Source: Bradyrhizobium sp. CCGE-LA001
GTDB lineage: Bacteria > Pseudomonadota > Alphaproteobacteria > Rhizobiales > Xanthobacteraceae
Length of the DNA: 64,000 nucleotides
Direction: 5' to 3'
Assembly: GCF_000296215.2 (NCBI RefSeq)
Contig: NZ_CP013949.1
Coordinates: 5,201,501-5,265,500 of the forward strand
Both the position numbers and the translations under genes were made by a program. Shown in pieces: positions 25,947 through 34,779 of the stretch. A model generated the notes under the pieces. The model saw only the letters and a list, made by a program, of their open reading frames with translations, did not search any database and was not told the origin of the DNA. The number at the start of each line of letters is the position of its first letter. Within the stretch, counting starts at the first letter, position 1.

Positions 25947-28157
25947 TCAGGCCGCCTTCCCGCCCATATATTCCGGCAGCCAGCGCTCGAACGAAGCCCG
26001 CAGCGTACCGATCGCGATCGGCGCTTCGCCCGCGATGGCAATCGCATCGCCGCCGGTGGTGCCGATGCGCACACAGGGCACCTCGCAGCCGCGCATCTTG
26101 GCGAGCACGCGGCCGGCTTCGGTTTCCGGCACGGTCACGAGATAGCGCGCCTGATCCTCGCCGAACCAATAGGCCTGCGGCACGAGCGCGGTCGGCGCCG
26201 CCAGCAGCTTCGCGCCGATGCCGCTCGCCATCGCCATCTCGGCAAGCGCGACCAGGAGACCGCCATCGGAGAGATCGTGCACGGCGGTCGCGGTGCCCGC
26301 ATGGATCATGCCGCGCACGCAATCGCCGTTGCGCTTCTCGGCGGCGAGATCGACCGGCGGCGGCGCGCCCTCCTCGCGACCGCAGATGTCGCGCAGGTAG
26401 ACGGACTGGCCGAGCCAGCCATGGGATTCGCCGATCAGGAGGATCGCCTCGCCCTCGGCCTTGAACGCCAGCGAAGCCGACTTGGTGAAATCGTCGAGCA
26501 GGCCGACACCTCCGATCGAGGGCGTCGGCAGGATCGCGCGGCCGTTAGTCTCGTTGTAGAGCGAGACATTGCCGGAGACGACCGGGAAGTCGAGCGTGCG
26601 GCAGGCTTCCGAGATGCCCTTCAAGCAGCCGACGAACTGGCCCATGATCTCGGGCCTCTCAGGATTGCCGAAATTGAGGTTGTCGGTGATCGCGAGCGGC
26701 TTGCCGCCGACCGCGGTGATGTTGCGCCAGGCTTCCGCCACCGCCTGCATACCGCCTTGATAAGGATCGGCCTCGCAATAGCGCGGCGTGACGTCGACGG
26801 TAAGCGCCAGCCCCTTCGGCCCGTCCTGCACGCGCACCACGGCGGCATCGCCGCCGGGGCGCTGCATGGTGTTGCCGAGGATGACGTGGTCGTACTGCTC
26901 CCAGACCCAGCGCTTGCTGCACATGTCGGGCGTGCCGATCAGCTTCTCCAGCGCAGGCCCGAGCGCCATCGGCGCCGGCACGTCGCGCGCATGCACGATC
27001 GGCAGCGCGGCGGACGGTACATGCGGACGGTCATAGACCGGCGCCTCGTCGCCGAGCTCCTTGATCGGCAGGTCGGCCATGACGTCGCCGCCGTGCTTGA
27101 CAACGAAACGCTTGCTCGGCGTGGTGTAGCCGACGACCGCGAAGTCGAGACCCCACTTCTTGAAAATCGCCTCGGCTTCCTTCTCCTTCTCGGGCTTGAG
27201 CACCATCAGCATGCGCTCCTGGCTCTCCGAGAGCATCATCTCGTAGGCGCTCATGCCGGTCTCGCGGGTCGGCACCGCATCGAGATCCAGGTCGACGCCG
27301 AGGTCGCCCTTGGCGCCCATCTCGACCGCCGAGCAGGTCAGGCCCGCCGCGCCCATGTCCTGGATCGCGATGACGCAGCCCTTCTCCATGATCTCGAGGC
27401 AGGCTTCCAGCAGCAGCTTTTCGGCGAAGGGATCGCCGACCTGAACGGTCGGGCGTTTCTCCTCGGACTTGTCGTCGAATTCCGCCGAGGCCATCGAGGC
27501 GCCGTGGATGCCGTCGCGTCCCGTCTTGGAGCCGAGATAGACGATCGGCATGTTCACGCCGGAGGCGGCCGCGTAGAAGATCTTGTCGGCATCGGCGAGG
27601 CCGACGGCCATCGCGTTGACGAGGATGTTGCCATCGTAGCGCGTGTGGAAACGCACCTGACCGCCCACCGTCGGCACACCGAAGGAATTGCCGTAGCCGC
27701 CGACGCCGGCGACCACGCCGGAAACGAGGTGCCGCGTCTTGGCATGCTCGGGCGCCCCGAAGCTGAGCGCGTTGAGGCAGGCGATCGGCCGCGCGCCCAT
27801 CGTGAACACGTCGCGCAAGATGCCGCCAACGCCGGTGGTCGCGCCCTGATACGGCTCGATGTAGCTCGGATGGTTGTGGCTCTCCATCTTGAACACCACC
27901 GCCTGGCCGTCGCCGATGTCGATGACGCCGGCATTCTCGCCGGGACCCTGGATCACCCAGGGCGCCTTGGTCGGCAGGCCGCGCAGATGGATACGCGAGG
28001 ATTTGTACGAGCAGTGCTCGTTCCACATCGCCGAGAAGATGCCGAGCTCGGTGAAGGTCGGCTCCCGCCCGATCAGCTTCAGGATGCGCTCATATTCGTC
28101 GGGCTTGAGCCCGTGGGCGGCAACCAACTCGGGGGTGATCTTGGGTTCGTTCTTCAT
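25947..28157 (-). CDS. purL: phosphoribosylformylglycinamidine synthase subunit PurL
   Basis: This 736-aa small-type PurL catalyses the ATP-dependent amination of FGAR to FGAM, using ammonia from PurQ with PurS as bridge. It has WNEHCSYKSSR with the active-site His, FKMESHNHPSYIEPYQGA, the ATP/Mg motif GVNMPIVYLGS, and in the second AIRS-like half GGKPLAITDNLNFGNPE. ATG 28157 fits the family start. It lies about 3.2 kb after purQ on the same strand, separated from it by five unrelated genes, and about 2.3 kb before bolA. Confidence 0.97.
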   Translation of the reverse strand: MKNEPKITPELVAAHGLKPDEYERILKLIGREPTFTELGIFSAMWNEHCSYKSSRIHLRGLPTKAPWVIQGPGENAGVIDIGDGQAVVFKMESHNHPSYIEPYQGATTGVGGILRDVFTMGARPIACLNALSFGAPEHAKTRHLVSGVVAGVGGYGNSFGVPTVGGQVRFHTRYDGNILVNAMAVGLADADKIFYAAASGVNMPIVYLGSKTGRDGIHGASMASAEFDDKSEEKRPTVQVGDPFAEKLLLEACLEIMEKGCVIAIQDMGAAGLTCSAVEMGAKGDLGVDLDLDAVPTRETGMSAYEMMLSESQERMLMVLKPEKEKEAEAIFKKWGLDFAVVGYTTPSKRFVVKHGGDVMADLPIKELGDEAPVYDRPHVPSAALPIVHARDVPAPMALGPALEKLIGTPDMCSKRWVWEQYDHVILGNTMQRPGGDAAVVRVQDGPKGLALTVDVTPRYCEADPYQGGMQAVAEAWRNITAVGGKPLAITDNLNFGNPERPEIMGQFVGCLKGISEACRTLDFPVVSGNVSLYNETNGRAILPTPSIGGVGLLDDFTKSASLAFKAEGEAILLIGESHGWLGQSVYLRDICGREEGAPPPVDLAAEKRNGDCVRGMIHAGTATAVHDLSDGGLLVALAEMAMASGIGAKLLAAPTALVPQAYWFGEDQARYLVTVPETEAGRVLAKMRGCEVPCVRIGTTGGDAIAIAGEAPIAIGTLRASFERWLPEYMGGKAA

Positions 28158-28343
28158 GGCTTCAGGGGCTTTCGGCGGCGGTTTGGCCGTTCTTAGGAAC
28201 ATCGGAGGCTCACGAAAAGCCCTTTATGGCGCATTTTCCCGCTGTCCCACGTTTTGCGCCGGGGGCCCCGCGGGAACAGGAATTGCACAGCGCTGACGGA
28301 TCGGATTTAAGGGCTCCAGACCCGCAATTGAAGGCCTATTTCC

Positions 28344-28823
28344 TTGCACGAATTGACCAAAGTCCCCTCCACCCGCCGTCCCGACCTGCACGTCGCCACC
28401 GAGGGCGAGTTTACGGGCTGGCGCACCTGGATTCGCGACAGTTTCGAGTCCCATGTCGGCCCCTTCTGGCACCGGATCGAGGCGGACGGCAGCGTCCGCA
28501 GCGCCTTCCGGGTCGAGAAGAAGCACCTCAACGGCTCCGGCAACGTCCATGGCGGCTGCTTCATGGCCTTTGCCGACTACTGCCTGTTCGCGATCGCCAC
28601 CCATGAGCTGGACGGCCCGGCCGTGACCACCAATTTTGCCTGCGATTTCCTTGACGCGGCACGCGAGGGCGAGTTGGTTGAATGTACGGGCGAGGTATCT
28701 CGCGCGGGTGGCTCGCTGATCTTCCTCCGTGGGAAATTGACCTCAGCAGGGCGGCCGCTGTTCACCTTCTCCGGCACGATCAAGCGGGTGAAGCGGAAGC
28801 CGGCACCTCAGCCAAACGCATAG
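28344..28823 (+). CDS. PaaI-type hotdog-fold thioesterase
   Basis: This 159-aa protein has the hotdog core. The family motif is HLNGSGNVHGGCFMAFADYC, where the HGG loop binds the thioester and the Asp (FAD) is the probable general base. It likely hydrolyses an acyl-CoA. The start is a TTG at 28344 with no competing ATG before the conserved region. It diverges from purL. A second thioesterase of the same fold lies at 58834. Confidence 0.82.
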   Translation: MHELTKVPSTRRPDLHVATEGEFTGWRTWIRDSFESHVGPFWHRIEADGSVRSAFRVEKKHLNGSGNVHGGCFMAFADYCLFAIATHELDGPAVTTNFACDFLDAAREGELVECTGEVSRAGGSLIFLRGKLTSAGRPLFTFSGTIKRVKRKPAPQPNA

Positions 28824-28962
28824 CTCGGCACCTTCCCTTTTCTAGCGCCCTCGCCCAGACTTCCCGGCGAGCGCTATCGCGCCGGGGAGCAGGAACAAGG
28901 TGCCGCAGAGCACATCGCCGAAGGGGCGCTCAGCCGCCTCCGTCTCAACGTCATTGCCTTCC

Positions 28963-29865
28963 ATGGCCACCACCGGTGCACGAAGCTGGCGCGATTATGC
29001 GCTGCTGCTCGCGCTCGCCTGCTGCTGGAGCTCGACCTATCCGCTGACCAAGCTGGCGCTTCCCACGATCCCACCCATCACCTTCATCTCGGCACGCTCA
29101 CTGATCGCGGCCGCCTTCCTGTTCGCGATCCTGTGGATGCGCGGCATCAAGGTCCCGACCGACGCCAGGGCCTGGAAGCTGTTCGCGACCCAGCAATTGA
29201 TCAACTCGACCTTCCCGTTCCTGATCATCACCTGGTCGCAGCAATATGTGCCGGCGTCGAACACGGTCGTGCTGGCCTCGACGACGCCGATCTTCGCCTT
29301 CCTGATCACCTCGCTGATCACGCGCCACGAGCCGGCGACGCTGCTCAAGCTCGCCGGCGCGATTTTGGGACTGGCCGGCACCGTCGCTATCGTCGGGCTC
29401 GACGCGCTACGCGGCTTCGGTAGCGAGATCATTGCTGAGATCGCGATCCTGCTCGCCACCATCTCCTTTGCCTGCGCAACGATCTTCGGCCTCCGCCTCT
29501 CCGAATACGACGCGATGGTGGTGGCGGCCGGCTCACTGCTGTTCGGCGGCCTCGTGCTCCTGCCGCCCTCGCTGATCATCGATCAGCCCTGGACCCTGCA
29601 GCCGACGCCGACGGCGATCGTCGCCACCATCGTCATGGGCATCGTCTCCAGCGCGCTGGGCCTGATGCTGTTCTACGTCTGCCTGGGCCGGCTCGGCACG
29701 CTGACGACAAATGCGCAAGGCTATCTGCGCATCCCGATCGGCGTCGGCCTGTCCGTGCTGCTGCTCGGCGAGAGCGTGCCCTCGAACCTCGCGCTCGGCC
29801 TGCTGCTGGTGATGGCCGGCGTTGCCGCGATGACGGTGCCGGCGGAGAAGTTCAAGCTGCGCTAG
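28963..29865 (+). CDS. EamA/DMT-family permease
   Basis: This 300-aa protein has ten predicted membrane helices in two EamA repeats (about 8-135 and 155-290). Motifs include ALACCWSSTYPLTKLALP in the first helix, and TIFGLRLSEYDAMVVAAG and GYLRIPIGVGLSVLLLGESV in the second repeat. Such transporters export amino acids, nucleosides or other metabolites. ATG 28963 is preferred; an in-frame GTG at 28900 adds 21 polar residues. It points the same way as the thioesterase gene, 139 bp away. Confidence 0.87.
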   Translation: MATTGARSWRDYALLLALACCWSSTYPLTKLALPTIPPITFISARSLIAAAFLFAILWMRGIKVPTDARAWKLFATQQLINSTFPFLIITWSQQYVPASNTVVLASTTPIFAFLITSLITRHEPATLLKLAGAILGLAGTVAIVGLDALRGFGSEIIAEIAILLATISFACATIFGLRLSEYDAMVVAAGSLLFGGLVLLPPSLIIDQPWTLQPTPTAIVATIVMGIVSSALGLMLFYVCLGRLGTLTTNAQGYLRIPIGVGLSVLLLGESVPSNLALGLLLVMAGVAAMTVPAEKFKLR

Positions 29866-29911
29866 GACCGCAGCAAACCGTGCAGCAATCTGAACTGGAG
29901 ATCCAATCAAC

Positions 29912-30337
29912 ATGGTGCGCGACAAGATCGTTCGAGCCGGCCAGTGTCATTGCGGTGCGGTGTGTTTCGAGGCGACGCTGAGCGACGGATTCAATTCGAT
30001 TCGCCGCTGCACGTGCTCTTACTGCCGCAAGCGAGGCGCCGTCGTTGTCATGGCCGAGATGGGCGGGATCAGGTTGCTGCAGGGCGAGGATGCGCTAACG
30101 ACCTATCGCTTCCATACCGGATCGGCGCAGCACTTCTTCTGTTCTCGCTGCGGAATATACACGCACCATCAACGACGATCCGACAGGACTCTCTATGCCG
30201 TCAACGTGGCCTGCCTTAACGGGATAAGCCCGTTCGATTTCGCAGAGGTGCCGGTCATGGATGGCGTCAATCACACCAACGATACCGGCAAGCCGACGCG
30301 TCGGGCAGGCACGCTCCGTTTCATTCCGGCTGATTAG
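29912..30337 (+). CDS. GFA (glutathione-dependent formaldehyde-activating)/CENP-V family protein
   Basis: This 141-aa zinc-binding protein has ligand groups GQCHCGAVCFEA, RCTCSYCRKRGAV and FFCSRCGIYTHHQ in the family order. Members can speed addition of glutathione to formaldehyde, though most are untested. ATG 29912 follows GAGATCC. It lies 46 bp after the permease. Its cargo or substrate is unknown. Confidence 0.88.
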   Translation: MVRDKIVRAGQCHCGAVCFEATLSDGFNSIRRCTCSYCRKRGAVVVMAEMGGIRLLQGEDALTTYRFHTGSAQHFFCSRCGIYTHHQRRSDRTLYAVNVACLNGISPFDFAEVPVMDGVNHTNDTGKPTRRAGTLRFIPAD

Positions 30338-30364
30338 TCACGCTGTCGGCGATTGACGGCGAAG

Positions 30365-31336
30365 CTACTGCTTGTCGTCCGCGAGCATCTTCCGGTACTT
30401 CTCGACGTCGCGCGTCACGAGCTTTTGCAGCACTTCGGGCGTGTGCTCGTCGGGATCGGGCGCTACGGTCGAGAGGTCAGCGAAGCGCTTCTTCACCGCC
30501 TCCGTTTCCACCGCCGTGCGCGCGGCAGCGTTCAGCTTGGCGATGACGGCCGGCGCCGTGCCCTTGGGCGCGAACAGCCCGTTCCAGCCCTGCGCCTCGA
30601 ATTCGGGCAGGCCCGCTTCGGCGGAGGTCGGCAGATCAGGCAGTGTGGCGAGACGCACGGTCGAGCCGACCACGAGCCCCTTCACCAGCTTCTCATTGAT
30701 CGCCTGCGAGACCGAGGCGGCCGCATCGCAGACGCCGTCGATCTGGCTGCCGACCGCGTCCGTCAGCGCGGGCGCGGCGCCGCGATAGCCGACTAGCGTC
30801 GCGTCGATCCCGGCTGATGTGACGAAGCTCTTGCAGATCAGATAGTTCGACGAGCCGACGCCGGCATGGCCGAGATTGATCTTGCCGGGATTGGCCTTGG
30901 CGTAGGCGATGAACTCCTTCAGGTCCTTCGCCGGAAAATCCTTGCGGAGCGCGATGATGCCGAAGGTCTTCGCCACCATCGCAATCGGAACGAAGGAGTC
31001 CGGCGTGAACGGCAGCTTTGGATAGATCGTGTAGGTCGCAGCATTGGTGCCGGCATTGCCGATGGCGATGGTGTAACCGTCGGGCTCGGCGCGAGCGGCG
31101 CGCGCGAGTGCGGTCGAACCGCCGGCGCCGGCGACGTTCTCGATCACGATGGTCTGGCCGAGCGCGATGCCCATCTGCTCGGCGACCGTGCGCGCGATCA
31201 CGTCCGAGGTGCCGCCGGCCGCGAACGGCACGATCATGGTGATCGGACGCTTGGGATAATCCTGCGCCAGCGCAGCGGACGCGAACGACAGCGCCGCGAG
31301 CGCGGCGAGCGACCGCTTCAGCACGTAAGCGATCAC
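30365..31336 (-). CDS. tripartite tricarboxylate (Bug) family periplasmic binding protein
   Basis: This 323-aa solute-binding protein has a signal peptide (1-24, LAALAALSFASAALAQ). The Bug hallmarks are RPITMIVPFAAGGTSDVIAR, VIENVAGAGGSTALARAARA and a C-terminal lobe ending MLADDKQ. Such proteins bind carboxylates or related ligands and deliver them to TctAB-type transporters, or act in sensing. Its ATG overlaps the purQ stop as ATGA, so the two are likely translated together. No TctA or TctB lies near. Confidence 0.9.
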   Translation of the reverse strand: MIAYVLKRSLAALAALSFASAALAQDYPKRPITMIVPFAAGGTSDVIARTVAEQMGIALGQTIVIENVAGAGGSTALARAARAEPDGYTIAIGNAGTNAATYTIYPKLPFTPDSFVPIAMVAKTFGIIALRKDFPAKDLKEFIAYAKANPGKINLGHAGVGSSNYLICKSFVTSAGIDATLVGYRGAAPALTDAVGSQIDGVCDAAASVSQAINEKLVKGLVVGSTVRLATLPDLPTSAEAGLPEFEAQGWNGLFAPKGTAPAVIAKLNAAARTAVETEAVKKRFADLSTVAPDPDEHTPEVLQKLVTRDVEKYRKMLADDKQ

Positions 31337-32034
31337 GCGGCCTTTTCCAGATGCTGGACGAGGCCGGCGAACAGGCCGCGGCCGTCGGTGCAGCCCATGA
31401 TGTCTTCGACGTGGTTTTCCGGATGCGGCATCATGCCGAGCACGTTGCCCTTGTCGTTGACGATGCCGGCAATGGACTGCGCAGCGCCATTGATGTTGCT
31501 GAGGTCGTCGACGCTACCGTCAGCCGCGCAATAGCGATAGAGCACCCGGCCCTCGCCTTCGAGCCGCTTGATCGTCTCCACGTCGGCCGCGTAGTTACCC
31601 TCGCCATGAGCCACGGGCACACGGATCACCTGGCCGGCATTGTAGCCGCGGGTGAACGGCGTGTCGGAACGCTCCACGCGCAGATGCACGTCCTTGCAGA
31701 TGAATTTCAGCCGCGCATTGCGCATCAGGATGCCCGGCAACAGGCCGGACTCGCAGAGGATCTGAAAGCCGTTGCAAACGCCGAGCACGAGGCCGCCCTT
31801 GGCAGCGTAGTCGCGCACCGCATCCATCACCGGTGCGCGCGCCGCGATCGCGCCGCAGCGCAGATAATCGCCGTAGGAGAAGCCGCCCGGCACGACCACG
31901 AGATCAGTCCCCGCCGGCAGTGAGGTCTCGGCGTGCCACACCATCGCGGGGTCATGGCCCGAGACCAGCCGCAAGGCACGCGCCATGTCGCGCTCACGGT
32001 TGATTCCGGGAAAGACGAGGATGGCGGCTTTCAT
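31333..32034 (-). CDS. purQ: phosphoribosylformylglycinamidine synthase subunit PurQ (glutaminase)
   Basis: This 233-aa class I glutamine amidotransferase supplies ammonia to PurL. The nucleophile Cys is in GLVLGVCNGFQILCESG (about residue 88), and the His/Glu of the triad are in GMMPHPENHVEDIMG near the C terminus. Length and ends are normal. It is followed by the Bug gene with a 4-bp overlap. Upstream, 167 bp separate it from the divergent CorA gene, so it has its own promoter here instead of sharing one with purS. Confidence 0.97.
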   Translation of the reverse strand: MKAAILVFPGINRERDMARALRLVSGHDPAMVWHAETSLPAGTDLVVVPGGFSYGDYLRCGAIAARAPVMDAVRDYAAKGGLVLGVCNGFQILCESGLLPGILMRNARLKFICKDVHLRVERSDTPFTRGYNAGQVIRVPVAHGEGNYAADVETIKRLEGEGRVLYRYCAADGSVDDLSNINGAAQSIAGIVNDKGNVLGMMPHPENHVEDIMGCTDGRGLFAGLVQHLEKAA

Positions 32035-32201
32035 GGCTTAAGTTCCGGCGGTGACGGGAATCGGGCTGGCCCCAAGGCCAATTCGTCAGGAGACATAGCC
32101 ATTTGACGGGAATTTTACCAGTGCTAGCCTTGCCAGGCGGCCTTGTACACAGGCCATAGCCTCGGCGCTTTTGCCTGACGATCTTGCCCGGGATTGAAGC
32201 C

Positions 32202-33218
32202 ATGAACGTCCCGTCGCTGCCCACCTCCCCTGCCGAACCGGTCTCAGCCGAGGGCGTCGTCGCCGCCGGTGCCTATGTCGATGGCCGGCGCGTCGCCAAC
32301 ATCGCCATCAGCGAGGCATCGAGTTGGCGGGCCAAGCCCGGCCATGTGGTCTGGATCGGCCTGCACGAGCCGGACATGGCGCTGCTCGGCGCGGTGCAGA
32401 AGCAGTTCGACCTGCACGATCTCGCGATCGAAGACGCCAACCACGCCCATCAGCGTCCCAAGATCGAGCAATATGGCGAGGCTTTGTTCATCGTGGCGCG
32501 CACCGCGCAATTGATCGAGGGCCGGATCGCCTTCGGCGAGACGCACATTTTCGTCGGTGACGGCTATCTGGTCTCGGTGCGCCACGGCGCCTCGACGTCC
32601 TACGCGCCCGTGCGCGAACGCTGCGAAAGCTGCCCGCGGGCGCTCGCCCGCGGCGAGGACTACATCCTCTACGCCATTCTCGATTTCATCGTCGACAATT
32701 ACTCGCCCGTGCTCGAGAGCATCCACGAGGAGATCGAGGGCATCGAGGACGACGTTCTGTCCAGGCCGATCAGCAAGGCGCAGATCGAGCGGCTCTACAT
32801 GCTGCGCCGCGACCTGTTGCGGCTCAGGACCGCGATCGGCCCGCTGGTGGAGGTCTGCCGCCGGCTCGAGCATGACGAGCTGTCGATGGTGCGGAAGGCC
32901 ATGCAGCCGCTATTTCGCGACGTCACCGACCACGTCCGCAACATTCAGGAGCGCATCGATTCCATGCGCGAAGTGCTGGCCTTCGCCTTCGAGGCGAGCC
33001 TGCTGGTCGGCCAGGCCCAGGAGACGGCGGTGTCCAAGAAGCTCGCCTCCTGGCTCGCCATCATCGCAGTCCCGACCGCGCTCGCCGGCATCTACGGCAT
33101 GAACTTCAAGCACATGCCGGAGCTGGAATGGGAGTACGGCTACTTCATGCTGCTCGGCGTGATGCTGACGGCATGCGGCTCGCTGTACTGGCGCTTCCGC
33201 AGCGTGGGGTGGCTGTGA
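32202..33218 (+). CDS. CorA-family magnesium/divalent metal transporter
   Basis: This 338-aa CorA-type channel has a long cytoplasmic N-terminal domain with helices (IHEEIEGIEDDVLS, RRDLLRLRTAIGPL). Two C-terminal membrane helices are separated by the YGMNF signature (the GMN selectivity loop). It forms a pentamer in the inner membrane in known members. ATG 32202 is preferred over the codon at 32184. It is divergent from purQ. The ion, Mg or Zn, is not decided by sequence alone. Confidence 0.9.
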   Translation: MNVPSLPTSPAEPVSAEGVVAAGAYVDGRRVANIAISEASSWRAKPGHVVWIGLHEPDMALLGAVQKQFDLHDLAIEDANHAHQRPKIEQYGEALFIVARTAQLIEGRIAFGETHIFVGDGYLVSVRHGASTSYAPVRERCESCPRALARGEDYILYAILDFIVDNYSPVLESIHEEIEGIEDDVLSRPISKAQIERLYMLRRDLLRLRTAIGPLVEVCRRLEHDELSMVRKAMQPLFRDVTDHVRNIQERIDSMREVLAFAFEASLLVGQAQETAVSKKLASWLAIIAVPTALAGIYGMNFKHMPELEWEYGYFMLLGVMLTACGSLYWRFRSVGWL

Positions 33219-33283
33219 AGGCAACCATCAGCGGCTGGCAGGCGCCAGAAGAGCGGGCGTAGAACCGCATCCCGGCCTTCATT

Positions 33284-33876
33284 TCATTGCCGCGCCGGAG
33301 GTGCAAAATCCTCGATTTGCATCACGGCAACAAAATCGCTGCCGTTGCGGCGAGCGACCTCGACGCCAAGCGATGTGGAAATGACATCGATCATGGTATT
33401 GCCTGCGAACACCATGTCGCGGACGATGTAGATCGGCTTGTCGTTGGGACCGGTCGCCCGATACTCCCAATGAACCGCTGGGAATTCCTTCATCTTGGCG
33501 ACGCGCGAGGACGTCAGCGTCAGGTCTCTCAGACGTCCGACCGCTTCGGTCGATGCCTGCTCGGTCTGGGCCATCTGACGCTGCGCATCTGCCTCGGCAA
33601 ATTTCTGAAGAGCCACGGATCGGGGCTGCGGGTCGGACTGGCTGCGGTGCGGATGGTGACGATCGAATTCTCCGGACACGCAAGCGGCCTGCAGCGGAAG
33701 ATCGAGCGTCTTTCGCCATACACCCGCGTACCGGTCCATTTTTCCGGATCGGGCGATTTGAAGGTAACTTTGGTCCCTGGATGCTCTGGGCTGACGGCCG
33801 TCGTCACACACCCCATGAGCGACAATGCGGCCGCAGCAATGACTGCGCACCGAAGAGTGCTTGAAATAATCCCCAT
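33284..33876 (-). pseudogene. lipoprotein paralogous to the neighbouring exported protein, frameshifted
   Basis: The N-terminal part (lipobox LSLMGC, then TKVTFKSPDPEKWTG and CRPLACPENS) runs to SPTRSPDP. The rest, VALQKFAEADAQRQMAQTEQ to FAPPARQ, is read in another frame to 33284. Together they align with the 188-aa gene upstream. One missing G near 33614-33617 explains the shift; GATCCGGTGGCT would restore the frame. The restored product has about 198 aa and is anchored by lipidation. Function is unknown. Confidence 0.7.
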
Positions 33877-33960
33877 ACCCCCGCCCCGAAACGCTCGTCC
33901 GTCCGGAGCGTATACAACCTGTAGTTCGCAATAAAGGAGGATCAGGTATTGCCCGTACTT

Positions 33961-34527
33961 CTACGATCGCGGAAGGGGAGTATCGGTCACCTCCATCGCC
34001 TTGATGAAGAGATCGCGATTGCGTCGCGCTAGTTCGTGCGAGGGCGAAAACGAGGATATGCTGACCACGGCCGATTTGACGAACATGGTCGCCTTGCTGA
34101 GATAGGCCGGCCCCTTTTCGCCGATCACGCGCAACTCCTGTACGATCGCCGGATAGCCGCGCAGCGTCGTCGTTCCGCTGGAGAGCCGATCGAGCTTTCT
34201 GCCTTTGGCCGCGGCAGCCTGATTGGCGCGCTCGACCGATTCAGGAATCTGGCTGGCCAGCTTCGCCAGCGCCTGAGGATCGGGGCTGCGGGTCGGACTG
34301 CTCGAAATGGTTGCAGTGACCTTGGCTGCGTCCGAACAAGCCAGTGGACGGCAGACGAACTCGCCGGTGCTTCTGCCGAAAATGTTACTGCTTCCGGCCC
34401 ATTTGGCCGGATCAGGATTTCGGATCGTAACGCTGGTCGTCCCGGGGGCTTGGGCGTTTGCAGATTGGAAGCCAAGGAGTAGCAAGGAAGCCGCCAGACC
34501 GGCGGCCAAAGCCATCCTTCGCGTCAC
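33961..34527 (-). CDS. exported protein of unknown function
   Basis: This 188-aa protein has a signal peptide ending FQSANAQ. It then has TSVTIRNPDPAKWAGSSNIF, CRPLAC (a Cys pair), the SSPTRSPDPQALAKLA segment and a C-terminal domain ending VTDTPLPRS. The downstream frameshifted lipoprotein is its paralogue. The ATG at 34527 overlaps the stop of purS as ATGA, so translation is likely coupled to a purine gene. No known family is recognised. Confidence 0.75.
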   Translation of the reverse strand: MTRRMALAAGLAASLLLLGFQSANAQAPGTTSVTIRNPDPAKWAGSSNIFGRSTGEFVCRPLACSDAAKVTATISSSPTRSPDPQALAKLASQIPESVERANQAAAAKGRKLDRLSSGTTTLRGYPAIVQELRVIGEKGPAYLSKATMFVKSAVVSISSFSPSHELARRNRDLFIKAMEVTDTPLPRS

Positions 34528-34766
34528 CCGATCAGCTCCACCCGATAATTCTCGATCACGGTGTTCGCCAGCAGCTTGTCGGCGGCGTCCTTCAGCGCGG
34601 CTTCCGCCTTGGCCTTGTCGGCGCCGGCAAGCTCGATGTCGAACACCTTGCCCTGGCGGACGCTGGCGACGCCGTCGACGCCGAGCGACTTCAGCGCGCC
34701 TTCGATGGCCTTGCCCTGCGGATCGAGGATGCCCGTCTTCAGGGTAACGGTGACACGTGCCTTCAC
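34524..34766 (-). CDS. purS: phosphoribosylformylglycinamidine synthase subunit PurS
   Basis: This 80-aa small subunit bridges PurL and PurQ. It starts MKARVTVTLKTGILDPQGKA, has the core ALKSLGVDGVASVRQGKVFD and ends ENYRVELIG. Length and sequence are typical. It follows purC by 13 bp on the same strand. Unlike the usual order, purQ is not next; two exported-protein genes and a CorA gene intervene. Confidence 0.96.
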   Translation of the reverse strand: MKARVTVTLKTGILDPQGKAIEGALKSLGVDGVASVRQGKVFDIELAGADKAKAEAALKDAADKLLANTVIENYRVELIG

Positions 34767-34779
34767 GTCAAATCCTCTC

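Noticed and set aside
25908..28196. 762-codon open frame on the plus strand
   Set aside because: It lies exactly opposite purL and is composed of Arg/His/Asp-rich residues with no domain likeness.
28900..28962. Longer start for the DMT permease
   Set aside because: The extra 21 residues are polar and do not fit the EamA start. ATG 28963 gives the usual length.
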